DNA of 64,000 bases from Gnomoniopsis sp. IMI 355080 (GCA_027946555.1 JAPEVC010000017.1:183172-247171); one strand, 5' to 3'; shown: positions 33,835-44,861, counted from the first letter of the stretch. The notes: a model not told the origin generated them from the letters alone. A program made the numbers and translations.

Positions 33835-36034
33835 ATGCCTCCTATTCGCGAACCAGAATGGGAACTTCCTAAACTGCGCGCATCGTTTACATTCCAGGTT
33901 TGTCCTCCTAGCCCGCCAACTTCGATTTGAAACCTTTGCGCGCGTAGGCCAGCGCGCTGAAGCTTCTTTGAATACAGGACGACCACAAATACACAAAGAA
34001 GGAGACCGACGACTCCGACACTGGTAAGCAAGATCATCCAGGCATTGATGTTACATAGTCCCCAGAGAGAAGCTCTGCTGAGTGTATGACTCTAGAGTTC
34101 TTCGACGTCAAATTCTATCCGTTCGATCCAGAGGGAACAGACCCCATCTTTGCTGCCGTCAGCAAAAAGCACGTGCGTGCAAACATGCGTCTCTGGTCAT
34201 GTGTAGATGGGACCCAGGGTTCGGCTTCTGACGCATTCTTATATAGGTTCTCATATGCCGCCTAGTACAGGGCACAGAGACTACGAATCCATGCGAGGTG
34301 CTGAGAGTCATTCGCGATGATGATGTTAGTTGCGTCCTGAGTTTGTCTACCCGTAATTACTTGTGATATTGAGAATTGTACAGGAAGACGCGCTGAACTG
34401 CTCATGCTGCTGGTCCAAAGAGGCAGACACAGACAAGCCACTTCTCTGCGTGGCTGGCCGGGATGCCAAAATCAAGGTCTACGATGTGAAGGAGGGCACA
34501 ATTTACACGGTTTGTCAGATGTCCTCACTAGTTTACGTGACCCCTTGCTAACGAGTTTCGTAGACGCTTGTCGGCCACGGTGGTGTCAGCATACGTTCCA
34601 AGCCCCCAAAGGCTCTGTTGTTGCTTGTAGCTCACGGATAACAGGAAATTAACGATATCGTAACCTCTCCCGACAACCCTCGGATCATTGCCTCGGCATC
34701 AGACGACACTACCGTCAGGATCTGGAGTCTGGATCCCATCCATGACAAACAGCCATGTGTCTGTCTCCTGGGGGGTGAAGGGCATTCCTGGAGTCTTCTC
34801 ACTACTGTAAGTGGCTTCTTGAAGATGATCGGGATGCGAGAAGTACTGACGGCCTGCTTTACTAAGGCTTTTCACAGCACTGGCCGGTATTTGTTATCAG
34901 CAGGGCACGATCAAATTATTAATTTGGTAAGGATTTGTTGCCTTGGAAATGTGCCTAATTCATGCCTAACCGAGTTTGCAGTGGACCCTGCCAGACTTTC
35001 CAACAGAGCACGTCGACCAACCTCTAGTTGTCCACTACCCCCATTTTTCAACATCAGAAGTCCATTATGGGCTCATCGACTGGTAAGAACTTATCTATCG
35101 TCTACTAGCGCTATGAGATCTGACCGGAAGTAGCGTCGCTTTTTACGGAGATCTTGTACTGTCGCGTGCCTGTCACGAACAAAAGATAGTTCTCTGGAAG
35201 ATAGAAGGCTTCAATTCCGAAGATGCTCCTCTTCCTCCATCAGTAGCACCCACAGCACACGACCAAACACGTACCACCCGTTCAGCCTTTGCTCCAGCCA
35301 GTGCCCCAGCCCAATGGATGCGGCTGCTGCAATTCGAAACCGCAAACTGCAATGTACAATTTTTCTTGCGCTTCAGCCTCTACCACAGAGCCGGACATCA
35401 TCCGATCCTCTGCTTTTGCAACGCCAACAAAGACATCATGATGTGGGATATGGAGCGGCTAGGTGCTTACCATGACTACATCAACGCACTGCGTGACCCA
35501 GACCGCGACCCGGCCAATAAAGTACCCCGTCCGGCATGGCTTTTGCCTGCACACCACAAATCAAAAAAGGAGCCGAAGCTCGTGGGAGAAGCCGAGGTAC
35601 AGGCCGCTGCTAACATCATGCGGCCTGTCGGCCACAAGGATCCGTTCGAAGTCGAGGCCATCCTTCGCGCCGAGGGCCACAGTCAGGAGACGATCGAGCA
35701 GTGGCAGAGCCGCTATGATATTAGCAATCCGCACAAGATGGTCAAGCCGCATCGCACCGAGTCCCTCACCGGGCCGACGTTTGTGGGGCGGCAGGTCGCG
35801 TGGAGCCCGGATGGCTGCTGGTGTGTGGTCGTGGGGAGTAGGAACCATGCGGTCATCTTCCAGCGGTGGTCTAAGGGAGGCGGGAGCAGACAGTCGAACA
35901 GCAGGCAGAACTCCCATGTGCCGTCCGAGGCTACATTGCAGAGCCGTGCGGGAACGGTGTCCTTTGGTAGGGGCAGTGAGGCGCCGAGCGCAGGTGTTGG
36001 TGGTTCTTTTGTCGCCCCGGAGCCGGTCATGTGA
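33835..36034 (+). CDS. EED: Polycomb repressive complex 2 WD40 subunit EED
   Basis: Ten exons: 33835-33897, 33978-34023, 34096-34172, 34247-34324, 34384-34509, 34564-34584, 34645-34806, 34867-34926, 34982-35082, 35134-36034; 544 residues. EED is the beta-propeller subunit that reads H3K27me3 and stimulates the Kmt6/EZH2 methyltransferase. The EED pattern is visible blade by blade: FFDVKFYPFDPEGTDPIFA, EDALNCSCCW, GRDAKIKVYDV, TLVGHGGEINDIVTSPDNP, ASASDDTTVRIWSLDP, AFHSTGRYLLSAGHD, WTLPDFPTEH, FSTSEVHYGLIDC, VAFYGDLVLSRACHEQKIVLW, FCNANKDIMMWDMERL, and VGRQVAWSPDGCWCVVVGSRN. A fungal insert of about 130 residues (Ala/Pro-rich then DPFEVEAILRAEGHSQ) lies between the last blades, and the tail is Ser/Gly-rich. 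Intron 6 uses a weak donor, GTCAGC, behind a 21-nt microexon. Confidence 0.92.
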
Positions 36035-36292
36035 GACTTTGAGAGGCGGGCAATTTGGGGCACTGCTTGCGCTTAGGTTTGCAGAAGATACAGAGCAGAT
36101 TAGTTTATTGTCAAGAAGTTATTGGCATTATCGATTTCGATGGTGGCTATTCTTTTCCTGCAGTCGCATAAGGGGGACCTGCCATGACAAGTCCACTCCC
36201 CAGTCTCGTCCGTGGAGTGTTTAAACGGTCACCCAATTGCTTTGCAGGAAAAGCCACAAGTCAGTGCATAGATGGATAGTACAGTACTATCA

Positions 36293-37663
36293 TTACCTCA
36301 TTGGCAATGACGAGAACACTGGCGGCAGTCCGCTCCACGCGGAATCCAAATCATCGTCATCGTCTTCTGCTCCAGAATCCTCGCTTCGACTACCTTCAAG
36401 CCACTTCTCCGTGAACGCATCGACGTGCCCTCCTTGGTCTCTCATCTTTTTAAAAAGCCTTCCCGCTCTGTCTCTCTCTTCGTCCCGTGTCCTCTTCCCC
36501 TCATTCTCTTCATCTTCCGTCCTGGGCGGTGGGGCCACACTCAGGTCGCCCACGTACAGCGCAACCATGCCTCGCAGTCTCAACATCTCCACATTCGTCT
36601 TGTACGGCGCGTTTTCCATCAACGTGTCCATCCTATTGGCTACATCACACATCGTATTCAGTGCGTGCGAGCCTAGCTCTGCCTTGGACTGGCGTAGACG
36701 GCGATCCCGTGGCGTGAGATGGATCTGATCTTCAGCGTGGTAGTCGTCCGCATTGTACTCGTCCATCACATACGGATCCTCTGGCATGTCGACATCATCC
36801 GACCACGCCTCCGACTCATGCTCAAGGCATTCCAGCGCAAGGCGGTGCTCAGCCCACGTGTTGTAGAATTCACACCCAAACAAAACAGGATAGAAATCCA
36901 CGTCCGAGATCGAGTTGGGATGCTGGCGGTTGTACGGGTACTGTCGCACCAAGCCCTCTAGGTACGCGCGCAGATGCGGCATATTCGCCGCAGAGCCCCA
37001 TCGTCGTCGACGTACCAATTGCTGCTGTTGCTTCTGCGCATTCTCAGAGTCTGCCACCGCGCCACTACCCTTCTCCTCCTCCTCCTCATCACGCTCTTCT
37101 CGCGGTGGCGGCGGTGGCGGCGGCGTCTCTCCCTCTCGCATCAGCACCTCCGCACCGAGACTCCACAGGCCATTCCGCCGCAGATCCACTGGCTTGCCGC
37201 GCACCTCGCTCCGGCGCACTAGTCCGAACGCCCGCTTTGCACGAGCAATGTCACCCTCTTCCAGCGCGCGCAGGACCACATTCGTCAGGAAGCCCAGATG
37301 CTGGTCCTGCGCATCGCGCATGGCCTTGGCGCGGCGGGCTTTCTCCCTGGCTTTGGAGGAGGCGGAGGGCGTCGCGGTGTCGGTGGTGCTTGCGGCGCCG
37401 CTACCGTCATCGTCGTCGCTGGCGGACTCATCTTCTTCTTCCGAGGGGACTGATTGAGGGAGATGAGAAAGCTGGATGGGCCGGTGAGGAAACTGTGGGA
37501 TGTAGGTGGAGGGGAGGATGTCGTTATCTGTGAGGCCGGCGATGCGCAGTTGCTTGATGGTGCTTTCGCTGTGGGAGTGGGGGTTGATGATGTCTGAGTG
37601 CAGGGGTTGCGAGGAAGAGCGGCTAGTGATGGAGGCAGATCGTTTGCGCTTGTGAGAGGACAT
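36293..37663 (-). CDS. RRN11: RNA polymerase I core factor subunit Rrn11-like
   Basis: Single-exon gene of 456 residues. Rrn11 with Rrn6 and Rrn7 forms the core factor that recruits RNA polymerase I to the rDNA promoter. The N-terminus is basic and Ser-rich (MSSHKRKRSASITSRSS), consistent with a nucleolar protein. An acidic Asp/Ser stretch and a charged helix (KAREKARRAKAMRDAQ) precede the helical, TPR-like core: HLGFLTNVVLRALEEGDIARAKRAF, KPVDLRRNGLWSLGAEVL, LEGLVRQYPYNRQHPNSISD-VDFYP and YNTWAEHRL (here quoted in short pieces). This succession, especially the RAFGLL-like repeat and VDLR..LW..GAE, is what I associate with the Pfam Rrn11 family. Lower-certainty alternative: an unrelated TPR protein. 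The 3' end is 258 bp from the convergent EED stop. Confidence 0.75.
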   Translation of the reverse strand: MSSHKRKRSASITSRSSSQPLHSDIINPHSHSESTIKQLRIAGLTDNDILPSTYIPQFPHRPIQLSHLPQSVPSEEEDESASDDDDGSGAASTTDTATPSASSKAREKARRAKAMRDAQDQHLGFLTNVVLRALEEGDIARAKRAFGLVRRSEVRGKPVDLRRNGLWSLGAEVLMREGETPPPPPPPREERDEEEEEKGSGAVADSENAQKQQQQLVRRRRWGSAANMPHLRAYLEGLVRQYPYNRQHPNSISDVDFYPVLFGCEFYNTWAEHRLALECLEHESEAWSDDVDMPEDPYVMDEYNADDYHAEDQIHLTPRDRRLRQSKAELGSHALNTMCDVANRMDTLMENAPYKTNVEMLRLRGMVALYVGDLSVAPPPRTEDEENEGKRTRDEERDRAGRLFKKMRDQGGHVDAFTEKWLEGSRSEDSGAEDDDDDLDSAWSGLPPVFSSLPMR

Positions 37664-38434
37664 GTTGTGAGTAAGTAAGTGGGTGAGTATTATGGCTTAG
37701 AGATCTAGTACGAGTCGGCCGTGTTGTTGTATGGCTCAAAGAGGTTGTTGCTTGGTTGACGAGAATAAATAGTGTTTTCACATAACTGGGATCTAACGCC
37801 TTTCACTCATGAGTCGGAATTATATATTGGATAATCCTTTTAGCGTTTCACTCCGTTTCTTTTTGAGATGGGCCGACCGCAGCATGATGGTGAAAATTTG
37901 AATGGTTTGATTCGCTGAAAACAAAGGGATTTGTGAGATTTTGTGTCGAGTCGTAGTTCTAAGAATATCTTGGCGGAGTTTGCATCGCGCATTGCTAGTT
38001 TGGGCAGCCACCAAACCAAAGCAACCTGCGAGTGACATAATGCCACGAATTCTACAAGTATGTCACCTAAATCGTACCAGGCTGCTGTTCTGAATTACAC
38101 GTAAACCTTTCCCTTTAACGATACATTACCTTTTCTACACGTTGCAAGCAGAGTAGTATAGTTCAAGTGAGGAAAGGTTTGATGAGTAAAGATCTCTCTT
38201 GATCCAGGATCTGCTTCCGTCTAACACCGGATCATGACCAGATCCCCTGTTTATACACCAGGCAGAGACAGATTCTATCCATCCACACTTAACGCCGACC
38301 ATGCCTCTGGTGTCCTGTATGCGTCCGGTCCCGTCTATATATGCCAAGTCCATGCCGTCCCATACGCTTTTTGTACAATGACCTGGTCCCTCTTGGGTAT
38401 CTTTGCATGCGGTGAAACGCCAGATTTAATTTTC
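37664..38434. other. Intergenic spacer
   Basis: Promoter of RRN11 and 3' flank of the carrier gene (both minus). AT-rich in the middle; no gene or RNA recognised. Confidence 0.6.
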
Positions 38435-39696
38435 TCATATTGCCTTTTCTTCCTCTGGTGGCATCCACACCTCCATCTTGCGCAGTAAAGTCTGATACAA
38501 GAACAGCATGCAGCCGCTCTGTATACTTGTCCACATGAACCGCGGCCCCACGCCTCTGAACCACCCGCCAAAGCCCTCGGTTCTATAGATGATCTTGAGG
38601 CCTTCAATAACTGATGACGTCTCAAGAGTGGTCGCACCCGGTCGCGGTGTATGTGTCGAGGGTGACGAGGTGGAAATCAGTCTTTTCGCGGCCTCTTTGA
38701 CCTTGGTCTTCTCCTTGGCATGTGATATGTGAGGATCCACCTTACCCTTCGGTTTCGCCTTTTTGGGGCCGGTCTTTGCAGTCGAACCAGGTTCTGCGTC
38801 CGGATTCACCTGAGTCTGCAACCGCGTCTTGACTACATCCAGAGGACATGTCATGACACCCGCGAGACCACCAGCGGCAGCGCCAGTGAGGAAGTCGAGC
38901 GGCGTGCCTAGGTCCCTGCTCCCTTTCCATTGAACGGCCCAGTCCCTGAATTGCTCCCAGAACATGAATTGCAACGCGGAGAAAGGCAGATCGCGATATA
39001 ATGTTGCCTGGTAGCCGTGGAACAGAGCAGATACTCCTTCACTACGCACAATCGTCCTCGCAGCGTCGACGGTGCTGCGGTAGTTGTAGCCAGAATCGAA
39101 ATGGGGGTTATTGTAGCGACCTTGCAGTTGGAGTCGGGTTTTGAGGACTTCGGAGGGCACGTAAACGACAGAGGCGGCTAGATCACCGAGGAACCCTGGG
39201 GCAAAGTGTCAGCTCCTAGGGCAGTTTTCACAAGGACGCGGTGGTGGGCCCTCCTACCTGCTGTAAGGTAAGCAAGGTTGGGTTGTACGCCATAGTCAAT
39301 CATATGCCTTTTTGAAAACTCATATGTGCCAAAGAACATTACTGTCCCAGGGAAAGAGCCCAACAGCGCCGGGAACCAGCCGCCATAGAGTCCTCTCCTT
39401 ACACCTTCTTGCCGCAATATTGTATAATAGGAGGATCCTAGGGAGGTGTATTTGGGAGGTACGTGGGGGTCGCCTTGCTGCCGTGTCTTGACTGTGTCCA
39501 AGGAGTGCATAAGCATATCGCCAGTGGTTCCCCCGAGACCACCAGCGATCATAGACTGGCAGAGAGGGCTTGATCAGCATTTTCCCGACGTGACGACCTG
39601 TGCCATGGGCCAAGCCGGGCGGAAGCATCGGCGTTTCTTGCATACATGTAGGTAGGGCGGGCGACCCTCATTATCGTCGTCGGTGGATGTTGTCAT
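38435..39696 (-). CDS. MME1: Mitochondrial carrier, Mme1-like (magnesium exporter)
   Basis: Three exons: 39696-39646, 39555-39258, 39195-38435; 369 residues. Mitochondrial carriers are six-helix inner-membrane transporters made of three repeats. The three signature motifs are HSLDTVKTR (Ser in place of the usual Pro), VPSEVLKTR and CPLDVVKTR. The stretch GFLGDLAASVVYVPSEVL plus LQLQGRYNNPHFDSGYNY and LPFSALQFMFWEQFRD is very like yeast Mme1 (YMR166C), reported as a mitochondrial Mg2+ exporter, and this is the basis for the name. A Lys-rich insert of about 65 residues is in the matrix loop of repeat 3. The short first exon supplies an acidic N-terminus; if it were wrong, translation would start at the ATG at 39552 with little loss. 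Confidence 0.87.
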
Positions 39697-40499
39697 ATCA
39701 AAAGAGACATGCGCACTGCTTCGGCGGGCGAGTTGCTAAGGCAGATGTACGTGGGCTATGGTCGCATGGCGGAGCGTCCACAGCGGAAGAGAGAGAAAAA
39801 AAGACCCCTTGCGCCGTGAATGACTTGAACTGCAGAATGACAGCAGCCGATGAATTGGCGGAACTAGGGTGATAACAGAGGCTAGACTGGCCGCAGATCG
39901 AGCGAGGCGCTCGCAAAGTCTGTCGCGTGCGCAGAAGAAAAGCGAGGTCGTGGGCGCGGAAAGCTGTTGAGAAGTTGCTAGGTAGCTTTTAAAATTTCGG
40001 ATGATAGAAGCCAAGCCGAAGATTCCAGGTCCCGAGCCCGGACCTATTTGACCGACTGCCCGGCCCGTACCCTGCAATAATACATGAGTTAGGTACCTAG
40101 GTACGTAGGTAGGTACGTATAAAAAATATAATAACAAACACCCATCTTCATCTACCATGCGCCTCGACAGGAACAGAAAAAAGAGCCGAGAATATGATAC
40201 AGTTCTCCTGACACATATTGAGGTCTCTTTGTGGCTTACAATTAAGGACATGTCAAAGTTCATATTGGAAAGAATACAGGCGTGTGCAAGGTCATATTCG
40301 GGCCAGACTCCCGAGGCTCTGGAACTCCGGGGTCTTGGGCAGCGCACACGAACACTGACCAGCTGAATGAGTAGCAAGAGGTGCCCGTCTCCTCTACAAG
40401 ACACCTTCTTATACTATTTGGGGAATTGAACTGCGTGGTTTCCATTGCCGGATATTGTCTGAATGAATGCCAACAATCCATCGTATCTCTTAATTCGAG
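39697..40499. other. Intergenic spacer
   Basis: Promoter of the carrier gene and 3' flank of IMP2. A TAGGTA-type repeat is at 40090-40119, followed by an AT-rich run. Overlapping minus-strand frames here have no recognisable product. Confidence 0.6.
40090..40119. repeat. TAGGTACC/TAGGTACG-type short repeat
   Basis: About four imperfect 7-8-bp units built on TAGGTA, next to an A/T-rich stretch, about 400 bp upstream of the carrier gene. Confidence 0.8.
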
Positions 40500-41207
40500 T
40501 CACTGTCCTCTGAACGCAGCCAGCCGATCCGGATGCTCCCACCACCTTACCCTACCAGCCTTGCGCAACGGCAATAAGATGTGTGTAATACGGCCCTGAA
40601 TAAGCCGGATAGACACTGGACCGTAGGTATTACTGTCCTGCGTTAACTTTCCTCCCTCATCTCCCTCCACCCATACATGATGCGGCGGCACCCGAATATA
40701 CGCTTTAGGAAATGGCGGCTTGGGGTATACAATATCACCCGGAAGTCCCACAATCCGCTTCGTTGTGAGTGCATCAGGTGTCAACGGGTTTCTATCTCTG
40801 TCAATATACCACAAGTAACAAAAGAAAACACGACCCAGAGCCTGGATGGCTTACAGAAAAGTAACAATCATGCCCCTTTGGAGACCGTTCTGGGCACCTA
40901 ATTTCATCGCCAAACAGACATCCCTCTTTGACGTCTCGTTGTAGCGCTCATTGAAGAATGGCGACATGGACGGTCCTCGAATGGTCGTAGTCTCACAGAT
41001 ATGATCCTGGATGAAGATGATCACGGGCATCCAGCTGAGAGCAATGAACAAGTACCGCGAGAAGTATTTGAGGAAGGGCGGTGTTGATTTGTCGACTGGC
41101 TCACGTATTCTCTGGGCAAAGAGTGAGGTTGTGTTGAGTCTCGCCTGTACGCCCTTGACGATTGGGCTCGCCTCAAGTTTCGCCCATATTCTACGTCCCG
41201 GGGCCAT
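40500..41207 (-). CDS. IMP2: Mitochondrial inner membrane protease subunit 2
   Basis: Two exons: 41207-40855 and 40797-40500; 216 residues. Imp2 is a type I signal-peptidase-like serine protease that trims intermembrane-space proteins such as cytochrome c1. A single transmembrane helix (YLFIALSWMPVIIFIQDHI, about 52-70) precedes the catalytic serine motif RGPSMSPFF (Ser80); the catalytic lysine is in TTKRIVGLPGD (Lys131). The 57-nt intron separates VTF from DRNPLTPD. Its length is a multiple of three, but it holds an in-frame TAA, so retention would truncate the protein before the lysine. The GDSRS-like motif usual in the group appears as GDEGGKLTQDSNTYGPVS, which is the Imp2-type D-S-N-x-x-G-P-V. 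It is divergently arranged with another mitochondrial gene. Confidence 0.93.
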
Positions 41208-41639
41208 ATGTGTATAGACGGCCTTGCTGAAAGCTACTCGGAGCTCATCGATTCTTTCTGTCTGTGGAGTCGCTCTGCCTTCAAACCCGAGTCTGAACGC
41301 AGAAGTCTACTGGAGTGACAGCTGGGGTCCTGGGTATTGGCGGCCCTGAATTACATAATCTTCAACAGGCCGGCCCGGCATAAATTTACTCGTTGACGCT
41401 TAGTACGCGATTCAGGTGGATCTGCTCCAAATCCATCAGCCCACCCACTGTTCGATACTCAAAAGTCAAGTTCATCTGCAGCTCCCGACCGCCCGTACTT
41501 TTTTCCAAGAGAATCTGATACCAACTGCCCCTCCACGGCAGTGACGACACCCTGCAACCTCGACGCTGGCATGCTGCACACTTTCGTAACATCTCAGCTG
41601 TCCAGTCGACACCCGAGGCGCAATGTCGGTTGATAGGCC
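41208..41639. promoter_or_regulatory. Shared divergent promoter region of IMP2 and the PPR-like gene
   Basis: Only 432 bp separate the two start codons, so both promoters must lie here or overlap. Both products are predicted mitochondrial, which makes joint control plausible (inference). No TATA box stands out. Confidence 0.5.
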
Positions 41640-44600
41640 ATGTCCTTTGCATTACTCCGTGTGCCAAAGAAGGCAGCCCTGACCGTCTGGAGCGGGCTCG
41701 TCGTGGGCACCTCTTGTACGCTCCTTCTGATCACAGAGGACCGCCGTCGACGCATCAATCAGGCTCGCTCTGCCATACAAAATGCCGACAGGATCCGTTC
41801 GTCAAAGCAATACCATGCCACGGGGCCCGTCTTAGACGACCAGCTCGCTGCTGCAATAGATGGGTTGGAGGCCCGTATTTCCTCCACACACCCTGTCACG
41901 AGGAGGTATCGGCTGAGACGCGAGTACAAGGACTGGAACACTACGCCAGAAGCTGCTCAAACCGCTCAAGGACAGCAAGCCCAGGATGCAGTAGCCAACA
42001 AAGGAGAGCACGTTTCAGCCATTTTTGCGGTCGAGCGCAAGACGGAACACGATGGCGCAGACCTTGGTCGTGACCGACCTGGAAGCTCATCCGACACTGC
42101 TTTCGAGCAATCATCTCCCAAGATACGCTCCCTGCCTGCTCCTCACCATTGGAGAGTCTCCTACAGGGACCCATTGTTGTCGCGGAGACCCCTCGAACGG
42201 CCATACCAGCCGGGGCCAAGGTCCAGATCATCTCGGAGCCGACCAGAATCTCCCACCCTCAAGAGCCAAAATATCAAATTCGATGAGAATCTACGGTGTA
42301 TCGAGAGGGGAGCCGACTCCGGGGACCAAGCCAGCTTGGAACAGGCGGTCGAAAACATGAGGAATACACTCAAAGAGGTGGATCTCACAGAGGAGGACAA
42401 GAGGTCGCTTGCGGAGGCAGCCATCAAGCTCTGCTTGAAATGCCAACAAGCTGGATTGATGGACCAAGCTATGCGAGCTCTCCACAGCGCTCTGGAGTTG
42501 GGCCCCTTGGCTGAAGCCCAATACTACGAGGCAGAGCCACAACGGGTAATCGACTACGCAGTCTCCGTCGCGGAGGTCAGAATCCAGGAAGTCAAAAAGA
42601 AGGGTATGAAAAGCACCAAGGACGAACGACGACTTTTACGGACGAGGATGGATCGGACTATCATGCTCGTTATGCCAAAGCTGACCGAGGGCACCTTATC
42701 GGCTTCGCGACTTCCAGAATGGCTGCCAGCGGTCGAGAAGTGCATGAACCTGGCATTCGACCTCGGGAATATGATGGGTATGGCGACATGCGTCTTTTGG
42801 CGAATTGAGCGTTTTGGCGGGGACCCCGACGGGCGAATTCTTCTTCGATTCATGGAGCGTTTGCATGAGGCCGGGAGACTTTCGCAAATTGTCAATACCT
42901 TCAATCTCATGCGACACAAGCTGGTCAAGCTGAATGCAGATACGTGGTACGCTATTGGCGATCTCGTTGCGGATGCTGTCGACAATGCACCAGGGCAGAA
43001 TCCTGCGAAACTACTTGAGCACATGGTCGAATTTTGTCCTCGTGAGAACTGTCTGCCTCTGCTGCCCCTTCGAACGACATGGACCACCAAAATCCTGTAC
43101 TGCCATTGGACTCGAAAAAGGGACTTCGGAGAAACACTCTCACTTTTTCAACGATTCGAAGAGCTTGGAGGATTCGACATGGTCGTCCACAAGGATGGAA
43201 TGTACCGGACTATGATTCAAATTGCTTTAGAAGCCGAGCAATGGCAAAACTTGGATCAACTTCTCCGAAAGCTACTTGCGGTCAAACCGAGCGCGGCTAA
43301 AGAAGCACGCATACTCGGACTGCTGGCTCTGGCCAAGGCTAGACTGGGTGACTGGAACGCAGTATGGGAAGACTTTAAAAGCATGGAACACAAAGACCGT
43401 ATCGAAGATGTTTTTGTCCCTATTCTTCACGAATTCATCAAGACACATACAACGAAGGAGATTGAAGATTTTCTCAAGGCCTATATTGAAGAAATCAAGA
43501 TGCCAATCAGCCCCTATGCGGTCAATATTGTTGCGAATCGGTACGGCGATGTTCGAGATATCGATTCTTTTCTCGGATGGCTCTCTTGGTGCAGCAGCCA
43601 AGGATTCGAGATTGATGCAGCCTTCGGCAATGCGATTCTGATCAATTGCCGCCGCAGATGGGACTTTGACTTCGAGAAGCTCACCCACATCTACCGCACG
43701 CTGCAGGCCCTCAACCCCAATTTCGTCGACGATGTGACAGAGAAGGCTATGGTTTCAATAGGCTTGACGGCTCACCGAAACGCAAAGATTCCCTTCTTAA
43801 AAAAACAGGTTGGGTTTGCCAGCCGAAAGTTCCATCGATGGACTGTAGCTGAATCTGCAGGAGACATGAGGGTTGACATGAGGCATGCCTTCTCGATGCG
43901 TGACTACAGAAAGGTGCTCTTTCTGTATCGAACGGCAGTACACAAAAAAAATATCCCGCTTGATGATGGGCATCTGCGGCTCGCTGTGCAAGCGTCTTTG
44001 AAGCTCGAAAAGCGGGCGCAACCGGCCCTCAAGATGATCCGAGAGGCCAAAGAGCAGGACCTGGATGTCAGTAAGGCCGTCACGCTGGTATTCCTCGTGC
44101 AACTTCGTCGGGTTTTTATCGAAGGAGATACGTCAAACAAGGACCAACTTCTACGTGAAGTACAAAATTGCATCGCTCGCTTCGAGGCGAGTGGTCTGAG
44201 CCTGGGACATCAAGCGCTGCTACGAGTCGCTTTTCAAATGCTTCGGGCTCGCCACTTCTCCAGCGCCATCTCGTTTGGACTGTCTGCACTCCAACAAAAG
44301 GGAATCACGTATCCAGACGACATAGCAACCTTCAAGCTGTTCCTTGTCGCATATGGCTACAGAGCCGATGTGCAGGGCATGAAATGGACGCTCACAGGGG
44401 CTATGCATGCGCAGTACTATCAAAAACGGGCTGTGTACCTGGCGCTCAAGGATGCGCGGAACTTCTTGTCGAAACAAATACAGAGTGTGGACGTCAAAAA
44501 GACTCAACGGATTGTCGAAGAAGGCATCGACAGGTATCTGCAACAAGTATCTCACCGAGACGAGGATCGCAAGCTACTGCAGAGACAAACTCTTGACATT

Positions 44601-44861
44601 ATGAAGCGGGCGGCTCTTGAGGCTGAGCACCAGCCAACTTGCGAAGAGGCGATCAAAAGGCGGGAAGCTGTCTTGGCCGAGATCGAGGAGAATGTGAGAC
44701 GCGAGGAGCAAGAAGAGTTGAGGCGCCTCGAAGCACGCAAGGCGGAGATGCAGGCTAGGAAAAAGGCTGCTGAGGAAGCCCAGCGGATGAACCAAGAAGA
44801 GGCTGATGCGATGGAGGCTCTCCTCGCAGCCAGCAGGCATGAAGTACAGGGTGACTTTTAA
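41640..44861 (+). CDS. Large mitochondrial helical-repeat (PPR/TPR-like) protein
   Basis: Uninterrupted frame of 1073 residues. The N-terminus has a hydrophobic segment (ALTVWSGLVVGTSCTLLLI) followed by Arg-rich RRRRINQAR, compatible with mitochondrial targeting or anchoring. After a disordered stretch to about residue 200, the protein is almost wholly alpha-helical pairs with PPR-like spacing, e.g. FMERLHEAGRLSQIVNTFNLM, TLSLFQRFEELGGFDMVVH, AYIEEIKMPISPYAVNIVAN and WLSWCSSQGFEIDAAFGNAI (individual pieces). The end is a charged coiled coil (REEQEELRRLEARKAEM). Such fungal proteins usually bind organellar RNA for processing or translation; the RNA target is unknown and no yeast orthologue is recognised. 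The start is the first ATG of the frame. Confidence 0.82.
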   Translation: MSFALLRVPKKAALTVWSGLVVGTSCTLLLITEDRRRRINQARSAIQNADRIRSSKQYHATGPVLDDQLAAAIDGLEARISSTHPVTRRYRLRREYKDWNTTPEAAQTAQGQQAQDAVANKGEHVSAIFAVERKTEHDGADLGRDRPGSSSDTAFEQSSPKIRSLPAPHHWRVSYRDPLLSRRPLERPYQPGPRSRSSRSRPESPTLKSQNIKFDENLRCIERGADSGDQASLEQAVENMRNTLKEVDLTEEDKRSLAEAAIKLCLKCQQAGLMDQAMRALHSALELGPLAEAQYYEAEPQRVIDYAVSVAEVRIQEVKKKGMKSTKDERRLLRTRMDRTIMLVMPKLTEGTLSASRLPEWLPAVEKCMNLAFDLGNMMGMATCVFWRIERFGGDPDGRILLRFMERLHEAGRLSQIVNTFNLMRHKLVKLNADTWYAIGDLVADAVDNAPGQNPAKLLEHMVEFCPRENCLPLLPLRTTWTTKILYCHWTRKRDFGETLSLFQRFEELGGFDMVVHKDGMYRTMIQIALEAEQWQNLDQLLRKLLAVKPSAAKEARILGLLALAKARLGDWNAVWEDFKSMEHKDRIEDVFVPILHEFIKTHTTKEIEDFLKAYIEEIKMPISPYAVNIVANRYGDVRDIDSFLGWLSWCSSQGFEIDAAFGNAILINCRRRWDFDFEKLTHIYRTLQALNPNFVDDVTEKAMVSIGLTAHRNAKIPFLKKQVGFASRKFHRWTVAESAGDMRVDMRHAFSMRDYRKVLFLYRTAVHKKNIPLDDGHLRLAVQASLKLEKRAQPALKMIREAKEQDLDVSKAVTLVFLVQLRRVFIEGDTSNKDQLLREVQNCIARFEASGLSLGHQALLRVAFQMLRARHFSSAISFGLSALQQKGITYPDDIATFKLFLVAYGYRADVQGMKWTLTGAMHAQYYQKRAVYLALKDARNFLSKQIQSVDVKKTQRIVEEGIDRYLQQVSHRDEDRKLLQRQTLDIMKRAALEAEHQPTCEEAIKRREAVLAEIEENVRREEQEELRRLEARKAEMQARKKAAEEAQRMNQEEADAMEALLAASRHEVQGDF

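Noticed and set aside
40798..40854. Reading straight through the IMP2 intron, which is a multiple of three
   Set aside because: It contains an in-frame TAA immediately at the donor, and the spliced product restores the expected spacing between the Ser and Lys motifs.
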